From assembly GCA_024653865.1 (NCBI GenBank), contig JANLHD010000083.1, positions 1 through 9,274 on the forward strand: a stretch of 9,274 bases of DNA, written 5' to 3'. Both the position numbers and the translations under genes were made by a program. This document shows positions 1 to 5,694 of the stretch, in pieces (position 1 is the first letter of the stretch; every line of letters begins with the position of its first letter). The notes beneath the pieces are model-generated. The model was given only the letters and a program-made list of their open reading frames with translations. It made no database searches and was not told where the DNA came from. Source of the DNA: an archaeon (lineage in GTDB: Archaea > Iainarchaeota > Iainarchaeia > Iainarchaeales > Iainarchaeaceae).

Positions 1-722
1 CTGTAAAAAAACCCCCGGAGCAAATAGCTAGAGTTGACATCATTGGGTTTCTTGCGGGGATGAAAGAAAAGGGGGTTTCTAATGCGACCCTTGCTTTGGT
101 GCACTCCTCGCTCAAATTCTTTTTCTCAAAAGTGTCAAAGAACCCGGTGATGCTCGATGTTAAGGCGCCAAAAAAGGCAAAGTACCTGCCGACGGTTCTA
201 ACAAAGGACGAGACAAGAAGCCTTCTGAAGGCGGCGCGCCTGGGAAGAAATCGGCTTTTGCTCCAATTCATTTACTCGACAGGGGTTAGGGTGAGTGAAT
301 CTGTCAAAATGAATGTGGATGACGTGAATTTCAAGGAGCACATGGGAAAGGTTCGGTCGGGAAAGGGCGCAAAGGACCGCATCATTATTCTCTCCAAAAA
401 CTGGTGCAAGCTCGCAAAAAAATATGTCGAAAAAAGAAAGGCAAAATCACCCTGGCTTTTTTGCAAAAAAAACGGAAAACCAATCACCTCCGACACCGTG
501 CAAAGAATAGTGAGAAACGCGGCAAAAAAAGCCGGAATTCACAAAGAGGTGACTCCGCACGTGCTCAGGCACTCGTTTGCCACGCACCTGCTCGAAGCCG
601 GGGAAAATATCAGAAAAATACAAGAGCTCCTTGGGCATAGCAATCTGAACACCACCCAAATTTACACGCATGTTTCAACCGAACAGCTCAAAAAAGTCAA
701 CAGCCCCCTCGATAGCCTCTGA
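1..722 (+). CDS. Tyrosine recombinase, XerC/D/XerA-like (5' end outside window)
   Basis: This is a site-specific DNA recombinase of the tyrosine (phage integrase) family. The reading frame is open to the left edge (first whole codon at base 3), so the true start is outside the window. About 240 codons are visible, roughly 40 fewer than a typical XerA/XerD. The part before the ATG at base 60 and about 25 residues after it look like the end of the SAM-like core-binding domain. The catalytic domain follows and, numbered from the ATG at 60, is complete: Arg77 in TGVRVSE, the GKGAKDR hairpin (101-107) carrying the catalytic lysine, HVLRH (His167, Arg170), LGH (His193) and the nucleophile Tyr202 in TQIYTHV. 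The family resolves chromosome dimers at dif or inverts or integrates DNA. The stop codon lies 8 bp before one arm of a 20-bp inverted repeat, which makes a role in local inversion possible, though that is inference. Confidence 0.93.
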   Translation, partial: VKKPPEQIARVDIIGFLAGMKEKGVSNATLALVHSSLKFFFSKVSKNPVMLDVKAPKKAKYLPTVLTKDETRSLLKAARLGRNRLLLQFIYSTGVRVSESVKMNVDDVNFKEHMGKVRSGKGAKDRIIILSKNWCKLAKKYVEKRKAKSPWLFCKKNGKPITSDTVQRIVRNAAKKAGIHKEVTPHVLRHSFATHLLEAGENIRKIQELLGHSNLNTTQIYTHVSTEQLKKVNSPLDSL

Positions 723-730
723 CCCCTTAG

Positions 731-750
731 CCCCACACTTCCACTAATAC
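731..750 (+). repeat. Inverted repeat, left arm
   Basis: The sequence ccccacacttccactaatac is the exact reverse complement of 1386-1405. Homology continues outward after a 6-nt indel: tgacc (720-724, which includes the recombinase stop codon) matches ggtca at 1406-1410. The 635 bp between the arms hold the PRC-barrel gene and its promoter. No direct target duplication is seen outside the arms. Confidence 0.9.
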
Positions 751-943
751 ACAAAAAAACAAAAAATTTGACAAACAAGTGGAAAATTCCCAAAAAAAAC
801 CACAAAAATATTATGTATAGGGGATATGTGGGCTGGCTTTGTTTTTAATGGATATTAATAGATATTTTGTAAACCAACAATTATTATGTAGAAGTTGTAT
901 TCTGTATTTAATCCTAGGTTTGGAGAGGTTTTGCGCACATAAG

Positions 944-952
944 CTTTATATA
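944..952 (+). promoter_or_regulatory. TATA box of the PRC-barrel gene
   Basis: CTTTATATA fits the archaeal TATA box. Its centre lies about 26 nt before an expected start site near 974. That leaves a short leader carrying a GGAGG ribosome binding site at 989-993, eight bases before the ATG at 1002. Confidence 0.65.
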
Positions 953-1001
953 TCTGGTGAACTTTATTATTTCAACAAGTTATTTATTGGAGGCAAAAAC
1001 A

Positions 1002-1301
1002 ATGACGGTCAGAATTTCTAAGCTCTTCGGCATGGACATTTACACGACCAACGCAGACTATAAAGGCAAAGTTTTTGACCTCGTGATTAACCTTGAAAAA
1101 GGCAAAATCGAAACAATCACGACAGAGGCCCTAAAGGCAAGGTCAAAGGCAGAGGCAAAGAAAATCATAAGCGAAAAAAGCATACCCTACAATAGGGTCA
1201 GGTCTGCCAAGGATATTGTAATCGTCGGCTCAACCGCAAGGCCAGAGCCCGAAGCAGAAGAACCAAAAAGCACCGGAAGGCCAAGCGCCAGGCGCTACTA
1301 A
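1002..1301 (+). CDS. Small PRC-barrel domain protein
   Basis: The gene encodes a 99-residue protein. The start at 1002 is chosen because GGAGG (989-993) precedes it at a good distance. An in-frame ATG at 957 would lie almost on the TATA box. Residues 1-75 match the archaeal stand-alone PRC-barrel pattern: an opening strand with SKLFGMDIYT, then a KGKVFDLVINLEKGKI hairpin, a charged helix (KAEAKKIISEK), IPYNRVRSAKDIVIVG, and a short disordered Pro/Glu/Arg-rich tail. PRC-barrels are protein or RNA adaptor folds (RimM, photosynthetic reaction centre H subunit). Some archaeal members (CdpB type) act in cell division with SepF, but nothing here shows that role. The gene stands alone between the arms of a 20-bp inverted repeat, with its own promoter and terminator. 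Confidence 0.85.
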   Translation: MTVRISKLFGMDIYTTNADYKGKVFDLVINLEKGKIETITTEALKARSKAEAKKIISEKSIPYNRVRSAKDIVIVGSTARPEPEAEEPKSTGRPSARRY

Positions 1302-1311
1302 GCCTTCCGAA

Positions 1312-1323
1312 CAATTATTTTTT
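1312..1323 (+). terminator. T-tract terminator after the PRC-barrel gene
   Basis: ATTATTTTTT lies 11-22 nt after the stop codon. Archaeal RNA polymerase terminates at such U-tracts without needing a hairpin. Confidence 0.45.
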
Positions 1324-1340
1324 ACGCCCTAATACGTTAT

Positions 1341-1376
1341 GTTTATAAATTATACATAAGAATGTCTTTATAGTAT
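1341..1376 (+). promoter_or_regulatory. Promoter region of the TTG-start hypothetical gene
   Basis: Two TATA-like boxes lie in tandem, GTTTATAAAT (1341-1350) and CTTTATAGTA (1366-1375). The second would start RNA near 1396, giving a leader of about 18 nt that contains the GGGGGGT ribosome-binding sequence at 1402-1408. The promoter sits inside the segment bounded by the inverted repeat, so inversion would disconnect it from the gene. Confidence 0.4.
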
Positions 1377-1385
1377 AATAATAGT

Positions 1386-1405
1386 GTATTAGTGGAAGTG
1401 TGGGG
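1386..1405 (-). repeat. Inverted repeat, right arm
   Basis: This is the exact 20-bp reverse complement of 731-750. It ends 8 bp before the TTG start of the hypothetical gene. Its terminal G-run forms part of that gene's ribosome binding site. Confidence 0.9.
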
Positions 1406-1413
1406 GGTCAAGG

Positions 1414-1995
1414 TTGCTTAAAGGTTATTTCGTTCAGTATAAATTCATTATTCCGGAAACCACCAAACACTCTTCCTACACATACCAAAAACTCTTCAGG
1501 GCGCTCTACGGCTACACCCAAAACGTAACCAAATCGAACGGCAAAACTTATCATTACCACCGAAAAGGGATTCTTTCCGATATTCCTTACATCAGGCCGG
1601 GGAAAAACTGCGTTATAATACCCCCAAAATCTTTTGCGGCACTTGACACTTTTTTTAAAACAGGAAAAAATCCAACCCACTACTGGAGAATCAAGGGGGA
1701 TTGGAAGGCAGTTTTTTATTTGGATGAAAAAAATCTTGATCCCGCGCAGGTGGTGGGGGCGATCAAAGAGCAAATAAAGCGTTTTTTCCGGGGCAACGAC
1801 GAAAATCTTCCCCTCCCAGAACTATCTCTAATTGCCGACCGACAAAAAGCCGGCACGCCGGTCAAAAAAGAAAAGGCGGCACTCGCGGTTGCCGAAGCGG
1901 AAAAAATAATTTCGAGCCCCTGGTTCAAGGACATTTACACTTCGGACCCGGAACTGCGCAAATTCTACGATGATTACAAAACAATCAAAGGGTAA
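1414..1995 (+). CDS. Conserved-looking hypothetical protein, TTG start
   Basis: The gene encodes 193 residues of unknown function. The start is TTG at 1414. There is an in-frame TAG at 1390, no ATG or GTG near the beginning, and a GGGGGGT that can pair with the 16S 3' end (one G:U) six bases upstream. The soluble, basic N-terminal half (1-105) is rich in aromatics and charged residues, with blocks such as KHSSYTYQKLFRALYGYT, YHYHRKGILS, RPGKNCVIIPP and a GDWKAVFYLD strand. From memory this looks like a protein family seen in DPANN archaea, but I know no function and cannot verify it. Residues 135-193 form a charged, probably helical tail with a variable linker. There are no membrane segments. 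It is convergent with the winged-helix gene. Confidence 0.75.
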   Translation: MLKGYFVQYKFIIPETTKHSSYTYQKLFRALYGYTQNVTKSNGKTYHYHRKGILSDIPYIRPGKNCVIIPPKSFAALDTFFKTGKNPTHYWRIKGDWKAVFYLDEKNLDPAQVVGAIKEQIKRFFRGNDENLPLPELSLIADRQKAGTPVKKEKAALAVAEAEKIISSPWFKDIYTSDPELRKFYDDYKTIKG

Positions 1996-2000
1996 TATTT

Positions 2001-2029
2001 CTTTTTTTGATTTTTTTATCAAAAAAAAG
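2001..2029 (+). terminator. Bidirectional terminator hairpin between convergent genes
   Basis: CTTTTTTTGAT (2001-2011) and ATCAAAAAAAAG (2018-2029) pair around a loop of T residues. The element puts T-tracts on both strands between two facing stop codons (1995 and 2038). It is a good candidate for ending transcription from both sides. Confidence 0.65.
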
Positions 2030-2037
2030 TTATGTAG

Positions 2038-2451
2038 TTAAGCCCTCTCTTTTGCGGCTTCGCGTTCTTTCACCGACTTTTCCTTTTTGCCCTCGAGTTT
2101 AATCAGCACATCGCGCTTTCTCCATTTTTTCTTTCCACCCACACTCGTGGTTTCAAGAAGGCCTATGTCAACTAGTGTCTTAATGTAAGGGTAGAGGCTT
2201 CTGTCATTCTTGTAATCCATGTGGAATACCTCCTTTATCCTGCGCAATATTTCCTCCATGGAAATCCATTCTTCAAATCCCAGCACCGCCAAAATATGCG
2301 CCGCCTGGGTATTCTCGGAGAGCCTTAGGTAATCCCAAATGCTGTGGATTTCCTCAATCTCTTCGAATTGATAAATACTGTCAACCCTTGGCGCCTGTTC
2401 AGTTTTTGCTTCTTTTTTGAACAGGTTTTTGAGAAAATCAACTATAAACAT
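2038..2451 (-). CDS. Winged-helix protein with amphipathic N-terminal helix
   Basis: The gene encodes 137 residues from the ATG at 2451. An open frame continues upstream to an ATG at 2511, but a TATA box at 2473-2484 predicts a start of transcription almost exactly at 2451, so the short, leaderless form is preferred. Residues 1-14 (MFIVDFLKNLFKKE) form an amphipathic helix of the kind that can attach a protein to the membrane. A variable acidic linker follows. Residues 45-120 look like a winged helix-turn-helix: a helix with AAHILAVLGF, EEILRRIKEVF, a recognition helix around DRSLYPYIKTLVDIGLLE, and a basic wing (VGGKKKWRKRD). The tail is highly charged. It could be a transcription regulator. 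Repeated palindromes in its own promoter suggest autoregulation, which is inference. The exact family is not recognised. Confidence 0.75.
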   Translation of the reverse strand: MFIVDFLKNLFKKEAKTEQAPRVDSIYQFEEIEEIHSIWDYLRLSENTQAAHILAVLGFEEWISMEEILRRIKEVFHMDYKNDRSLYPYIKTLVDIGLLETTSVGGKKKWRKRDVLIKLEGKKEKSVKEREAAKERA

Positions 2452-2472
2452 AAGGGTAATTACGCTAAACAT

Positions 2473-2484
2473 GCTTATATAATT
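2473..2484 (-). promoter_or_regulatory. TATA box of the winged-helix gene
   Basis: Read on the minus strand this is AATTATATAAGC. The box is centred about 27 nt before the ATG at 2451, so the transcript is expected to be leaderless. Confidence 0.6.
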
Positions 2485-2488
2485 ATTG

Positions 2489-2552
2489 TTTTGATAGTAT
2501 TTACTCATCATAATTGTTGTAATGTTGTATTTTGATAGTAATTACTAGTAAT
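2489..2552 (-). promoter_or_regulatory. Repeated palindromic boxes, possible operator
   Basis: Two 17-bp direct repeats, TTTTGATAGTATTTACT (2489-2505) and TTTTGATAGTAATTACT (2530-2546), match at 16 of 17 positions. Their starts are 41 bp apart, about four helical turns. The second contains the perfect palindrome AGTAATTACT (2537-2546), which overlaps ATTACTAGTAAT (2541-2552), also a perfect palindrome. All lie immediately upstream of the TATA box of the winged-helix gene. Confidence 0.5.
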
Positions 2553-2909
2553 ATTACGTTATTAGACGTTATTTGCGCTATTTTTGAAGTATTTTGCGAA
2601 CTTTTAAGTGTTTTTGGCGATAATTTAAATGAAAAGTGAGCCTAATTCGAAGGCTATTTTTTTCACTGCGAGTTCGAAATGTATTGCCCGCACTTAAGTG
2701 AGTGTTTTTTGAGGCTGTTTTGCCGCCATGCCAAAAATAGTGAGCCTATTTCAAGTCCTGACTTTTACTTCTAAAAAGTTTACGTTATTTTTGAGTGTGT
2801 TTTTCTCCAATGATAGACGCATTCCTGAAAAAGTAGGTTATTTTGGTTTGCTCCGCCAACCTTGGCTTGAATAAATGAGTGCTTTTCAAACCGTGGTTTG
2901 CCGCATTTA
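2547..2909. other. AT-rich noncoding stretch with small repeats
   Basis: No credible gene is seen on either strand. The stretch holds imperfect repeats: ACGTTATTAG/ACGTTATTTG in tandem (2556-2575) with a further copy at 2782, AGTGAGCCTA at 2635 and 2739, TTAAGTG followed by a T-run at 2604 and 2694, the palindrome CACTTAAGTG (2691-2700), and GGTTTGC copies near 2850 and 2895. A stem (AGTGA, GCCT with AGGC, TCACT) is possible at 2635-2667. It may be a decayed region or an unrecognised RNA. A 22-codon frame from 2629 is the longest start-to-stop run I noticed, and I do not call it. Confidence 0.5.
2887..2900. repeat. Short perfect inverted repeat CAAACC-GT-GGTTTG
   Basis: Six-bp arms flank a 2-bp centre downstream of the initiator tRNA gene. 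It could be a protein site or an RNA hairpin processed from the tRNA trailer. It is not followed by a T-run on the minus strand. Confidence 0.4.
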
Positions 2910-2920
2910 TAAAAAATAAG
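2910..2920 (-). terminator. T-tract after initiator tRNA-Met
   Basis: On the minus strand the tRNA 3' end (2924) is followed within a few bases by TTATTTTTTAT, a likely U-tract terminator. Confidence 0.5.
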
Positions 2921-2923
2921 TTA

Positions 2924-2998
2924 TAGCGGGGAAAGGATTTGAACCTTTGACCTTCGGGTTATGAGCCCGACGGGCACTCCTGGCTGCCCCACCCCGCT
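2924..2998 (-). tRNA. Initiator tRNA-Met (CAT)
   Basis: The gene folds as a complete cloverleaf: acceptor AGCGGGG with CCCCGCT and discriminator A, D-stem GGGC with GCCC, anticodon arm TCGGG-CTCATAA-CCCGA with CAT at 2963-2961, variable AGGTC, and T-arm AAAGG-TTCAAAT-CCTTT. The A1:U72 pair and three consecutive G:C pairs next to the anticodon loop mark an archaeal initiator rather than elongator Met or Ile2. CCA is not encoded and no intron is seen. C56 in the T-loop is the base that Trm56, encoded about 0.8 kb away, would methylate. Confidence 0.95.
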
Positions 2999-3075
2999 AT
3001 TCGAATGTTTAGATATTAACAATCCTTTGCAAAACCTTTAATAATTGTTCCAATCCGCCCTATTTTTTTGATTTC

Positions 3076-3108
3076 GGCTTTAAACAAAGTATTATAAAAA
3101 ATAAAGCC
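3076..3108 (-). terminator. Stem with T-run downstream of tfe
   Basis: GGCTTTA (3076-3082) pairs with TAAAGCC (3102-3108). On the minus strand the sequence reads GGCTTTATTTTTTATAAT, a U-rich tract about 110 nt after the tfe stop. A second hairpin nearer the stop (TTGGC at 3177-3181 with GCCAA at 3192-3196) has no T-run. Either could end the tfe transcript. Confidence 0.3.
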
Positions 3109-3215
3109 AAATACTGCCTCTAAAGTAAAATCGGGGCAAAATTTGGGGGCTATTCCTTGAATGCGGGTGTTTGATATTGGCCTTAACCTAAGCCAAATGT
3201 GTCCAAGAATTCGTG

Positions 3216-3761
3216 TTAATTTATAGTTTGGAGTGACTCCATTTCCTCTTTTAACAGGCTTATCTTCTTTTTGAGCAAAACGACCCTTTTCTTGTTGTCA
3301 ACCGCTTTTAGGGGCTTCCCAGTTTCCGGGTCCTTGAAATCGTACTCTGCGGCAATTTCAAAAGGCAGAATTGCACTGCCTTCTTTGCCCGTGCTGAAGA
3401 ATGCGTGCGTGCCCTCAAATTCCATGTCTTTTTCAAGCTTTGTTATGTCCTCCGCGCGCTGTTCAACTATGAGGTTTGCTATCCTTGGCGCCTTGATTTC
3501 CCAGGTGTATGAGTACCACCCGGTTTTCGTATTTTTCGTTTTTTGGTAGCAGGCTATTCCGCGATAATGCAGCCTGTTCAAAACCGTCCTTATTTCTGTT
3601 ATTTTTAAGGGGAGTTTTTTCCCTATTTCTTCATCGGTCACGGGCCTTTTTTTTGTCATACAAATTTTTACGAGTTCGAGCGCGTGCGGCCCCCCGACTG
3701 AAACCAAAAACTCCTGAACCAGCAAATAATCATAAATTTTTTTCTTGGGCGTCCTTGGCAT
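3216..3761 (-). CDS. tfe: Transcription factor E (TFE alpha) with cysteine-free C-terminal domain
   Basis: TFE assists TBP, TFB and RNA polymerase in opening the promoter and binds the polymerase clamp. The protein is 181 residues, normal for the family. Residues 5-92 form the extended winged helix (KKKIYDYLLVQEFLVSVGGPHALELVKIC, TDEEIGKKLPLKITEIRTVLNRLHYRGIACY, then the wing with GWYSYTW). A charged helix (94-116) leads to the region where the family has a C4 zinc ribbon. Here the scaffold survives (ILPFEIAAEYDF, then FKDPETGKPL and the following VDN), but the zinc cysteines are replaced. The only cysteines, Cys34 and Cys71, lie in the winged helix. A lysine/glutamate coiled coil (157-178) ends the protein. 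The ATG is preceded by a TATA box at 3785-3796, giving a very short leader. The gene lies 43 nt downstream of trm56. Confidence 0.88.
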   Translation of the reverse strand: MPRTPKKKIYDYLLVQEFLVSVGGPHALELVKICMTKKRPVTDEEIGKKLPLKITEIRTVLNRLHYRGIACYQKTKNTKTGWYSYTWEIKAPRIANLIVEQRAEDITKLEKDMEFEGTHAFFSTGKEGSAILPFEIAAEYDFKDPETGKPLKAVDNKKRVVLLKKKISLLKEEMESLQTIN

Positions 3762-3784
3762 ATTAATTCAATTCCATTCCAATG

Positions 3785-3796
3785 TTTTTATAAAAA
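3785..3796 (-). promoter_or_regulatory. TATA box of tfe
   Basis: TTTTTATAAAAA is almost symmetric and is centred about 30 nt before the tfe ATG. It lies in the 43-nt gap after trm56, so tfe can be transcribed on its own with a leader of only a few bases. Confidence 0.55.
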
Positions 3797-3804
3797 CGAG
3801 TTCA

Positions 3805-4350
3805 TCACTTTTTGCGTTCTGCGTATTCCTTTACCTGTTTTCCCCGCTGTGTTGGCTCCACCTCTATTTTTGCCCCGGCAAATTTTTTTCCGAGTTCTGC
3901 GCCGGCCTGGACTCGGTCCAGGAATACCGCGAGTGCGGCAATTTCCGAGTGCGGCTGCAGTGTAACGGAGATGTTGTAATCGCTTTTGTCGTAAACTTCC
4001 TTCTCGACCTTTTGGGATCCGATAATTACAAAGAGCTTGTCCTTTTTCGCAAGTTCCTTCTCAACCTCCTGCAAAGGCGTTCCATACATAGTCAAATGGA
4101 CGCTCGTGTATCCTTTTTTTTGGTACTCTGAGAGTTTTTTTCGCCACCCGTCCACGAATTCCACGCCAGCGCCTTTGCCCCAATGGGCGTTCATTTCATC
4201 CACGGTTCGCAGTATTTTTTCGTCGGTTTCGCCCATTACATATGTTTTGGAGGCGCCAAATGCCCTTGAGACAAGGCAGCAGTGGCTAGTGACCCTGTAA
4301 TCGCGCACGTGCCTGTGGCCATACCTAAACACTATAATGTCGCTTGCCAT
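3805..4350 (-). CDS. tRNA (cytidine-56-2'-O)-methyltransferase, Trm56-like
   Basis: The family uses S-adenosylmethionine to methylate the ribose of C56 in the tRNA T-loop and belongs to the SPOUT (knotted) superfamily. The protein is 181 residues, a usual length. Typical blocks are the opening strand with RYGHRHVRDYRVTSHCCLVSRAFGA (residues 9-33, including the Arg/His motif), HLTMYGTPLQEV, and the C-terminal knot region with IIGSQKVEKEVYDKSDYNISV followed by QPHSEIAALAVFLDR. The start at 4350 fits a leaderless transcript from the AT element at 4372-4384. It is divergent from serS and upstream of tfe. All tRNAs here whose T-loop is visible have C56. Confidence 0.92.
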   Translation of the reverse strand: MASDIIVFRYGHRHVRDYRVTSHCCLVSRAFGASKTYVMGETDEKILRTVDEMNAHWGKGAGVEFVDGWRKKLSEYQKKGYTSVHLTMYGTPLQEVEKELAKKDKLFVIIGSQKVEKEVYDKSDYNISVTLQPHSEIAALAVFLDRVQAGAELGKKFAGAKIEVEPTQRGKQVKEYAERKK

Positions 4351-4371
4351 GCTACTTTTTGGGGTCGAGCA

Positions 4372-4384
4372 CTTTTTATTATTT
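4372..4384. promoter_or_regulatory. Shared TATA-like element between trm56 and serS
   Basis: CTTTTTATTATTT is the only strong AT element in the 63-bp divergent spacer. Read leftward it is centred about 28 nt before the trm56 ATG (leaderless). Read rightward it is about 36 nt before the serS ATG, giving a roughly 10-nt leader. Both genes may use the same box in opposite directions. Confidence 0.45.
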
Positions 4385-4413
4385 GTTTACATCAAATTGC
4401 TTATGGTGGGGCA

Positions 4414-5694
4414 ATGATCGACATTAAACTCGTGCGAGAAAACCCGAAAGCCATTGAGGCCGACCTCAAAAAAAGGGGGGATAAGGAGAAACTCGCATGG
4501 CTCAAGGAACTAATTTCTCTTGATGGTGAATATCGCTCGCTTTTGCAGGAAATCGAAGCTATCAGAAAAAAACGCAATGAGCTCACGGCCGAAGTCAAGG
4601 AATTGATGGCGTCAAAAAAAGACGCAAAGGCAAAGATACTTGAGGCAAAAGAGTTGCCGGAAAAAATAAAGGAAATGGATAAAGCCCTGCTTTTGCGCAA
4701 AGAGCGGATTGATTTTTACCTAATGCGCCTCCCGAATGTTTTGCACAAATCAGTGCCGATTGGGAAGGACGATTCACAGAACGTCATGGTAAAAGAGGTC
4801 GGCAAAAAGGTTTCGCAAAAAAACATGCCTCCCCACGGGGAACTGCTTGAGAAGAACGGCTGGGCCGATTTTGGGCGCGCGGCAAAGGTCGCGGGAACGG
4901 GGTTTTATTTCCTAAAGGGCGATTTTGCCCTCCTTGATTTTGCCCTCCAAAGGTTTGCAATCGACAAGCTCATGGCCAAAGGATATACCCTAATTGCCCC
5001 TCCTTTGATCATGAACCGCGAGGCATACGAAGGGGTGACGGATCTCGCCGATTTTGAGAATGTAATGTATAAAATCGAGGGGGAGGATTCCTATTTGATA
5101 GCGACCTCGGAACATCCGATGGCCGCCATGTATAGGGATGAGATTTTTGCGGAAGAGGATTTGCCGTTAAAACTCGCAGGGGTAAGTCCGTGCTTTAGGC
5201 GCGAGATTGGCGCACACGGGGTTGACACGCGTGGCATTTTCAGGGTGCACCAGTTCAACAAGGTGGAGCAATTCATCTACTGCCGGCCAGAGGACTCGTG
5301 GGGTTTCCACGAGGAACTGCTCAAAAATGCTGAGGAAATTTTTTCGGACCTTGGGCTTGCCTATAGGGTTGTCAATATTTGCACAGGGGACATTGGGGTT
5401 GTCGCGGCAAAGAAATATGACCTGGAGGTTTGGATGCCGCGCGAGGAAAAATACCGCGAGGTCGTCTCGAATTCGAATTGCACCTCTTACCAGGCTGTGC
5501 GTTCCAATGTGAAGTTGCGCAAAAAGGACGGTTCCAAGGAATATGTGCACACGCTGAACAGCACTGCAATCGCGACCTCGAGGGCGCTGCGCGCGATTCT
5601 TGAAACCCATTACGCTAACGGGGCGCTCAAGATTCCAAAGGCCCTTTGGCCTTACATGAACGGAGTTAAGGAGATTTTACCCAATGAAAAATGA
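4414..5694 (+). CDS. serS: Seryl-tRNA synthetase
   Basis: SerRS charges tRNA-Ser with serine in the cytosol. The protein is 426 residues from the ATG at 4414. The frame is open further upstream to 4282, but that part lies opposite the start of trm56 and lacks SerRS sequence, while MIDIKLVRENPKAIEADLKKRG is the standard N-terminus. Residues 1-110 form the long antiparallel coiled coil that grips the tRNA long variable arm. The class II core follows: motif 1 near 184-197, the serine-binding TSE at 231-233, motif 2 at 261-281 (FRRE to RGIFRVHQF), and motif 3 at 381-394 (LNSTAIATSRALRA). It is the common SerRS form, not the rare methanogen type. A weak GGTG at 4405-4408 may aid initiation. The 3' end overlaps the next gene by 11 nt. 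Confidence 0.96.
   Translation: MIDIKLVRENPKAIEADLKKRGDKEKLAWLKELISLDGEYRSLLQEIEAIRKKRNELTAEVKELMASKKDAKAKILEAKELPEKIKEMDKALLLRKERIDFYLMRLPNVLHKSVPIGKDDSQNVMVKEVGKKVSQKNMPPHGELLEKNGWADFGRAAKVAGTGFYFLKGDFALLDFALQRFAIDKLMAKGYTLIAPPLIMNREAYEGVTDLADFENVMYKIEGEDSYLIATSEHPMAAMYRDEIFAEEDLPLKLAGVSPCFRREIGAHGVDTRGIFRVHQFNKVEQFIYCRPEDSWGFHEELLKNAEEIFSDLGLAYRVVNICTGDIGVVAAKKYDLEVWMPREEKYREVVSNSNCTSYQAVRSNVKLRKKDGSKEYVHTLNSTAIATSRALRAILETHYANGALKIPKALWPYMNGVKEILPNEK

Noticed and set aside
805..870. Possible archaeal dif site (AT-rich GGATATTAATAGATATT region)
   Set aside because: The two GATATT copies are direct, not inverted, and there is no 11-6-11 arm structure, so it does not fit a dif site.
839..1021. 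60-codon frame upstream of the PRC-barrel gene
   Set aside because: It runs through the TATA box and ribosome binding site of the PRC-barrel gene and overlaps its start. It has no binding site of its own and its composition is not protein-like.
731..1405. The inverted-repeat segment as a transposon or MITE
   Set aside because: There is no transposase between the arms and no direct target duplication outside them, and the outward flanks also show inverted homology. A recombinase-acted inversion site fits better, though neither is proven.
2629..2697. 22-codon frame in the noncoding stretch
   Set aside because: Too short, no ribosome binding site, no recognisable motif.
3161..3226. Short frame beginning MRVFDIGLNLSQ, resembling the start of TatD-type nucleases
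   Set aside because: Only about 21 codons are open, similarity stops after some ten residues, and none of the metal-binding motifs follow. Probably chance, at most a tiny relic.
4282..4413. Extended N-terminus of serS
   Set aside because: The upstream codons lie antisense to the conserved start of trm56 and lie outside normal SerRS sequence. The ATG at 4414 gives the standard N-terminus.
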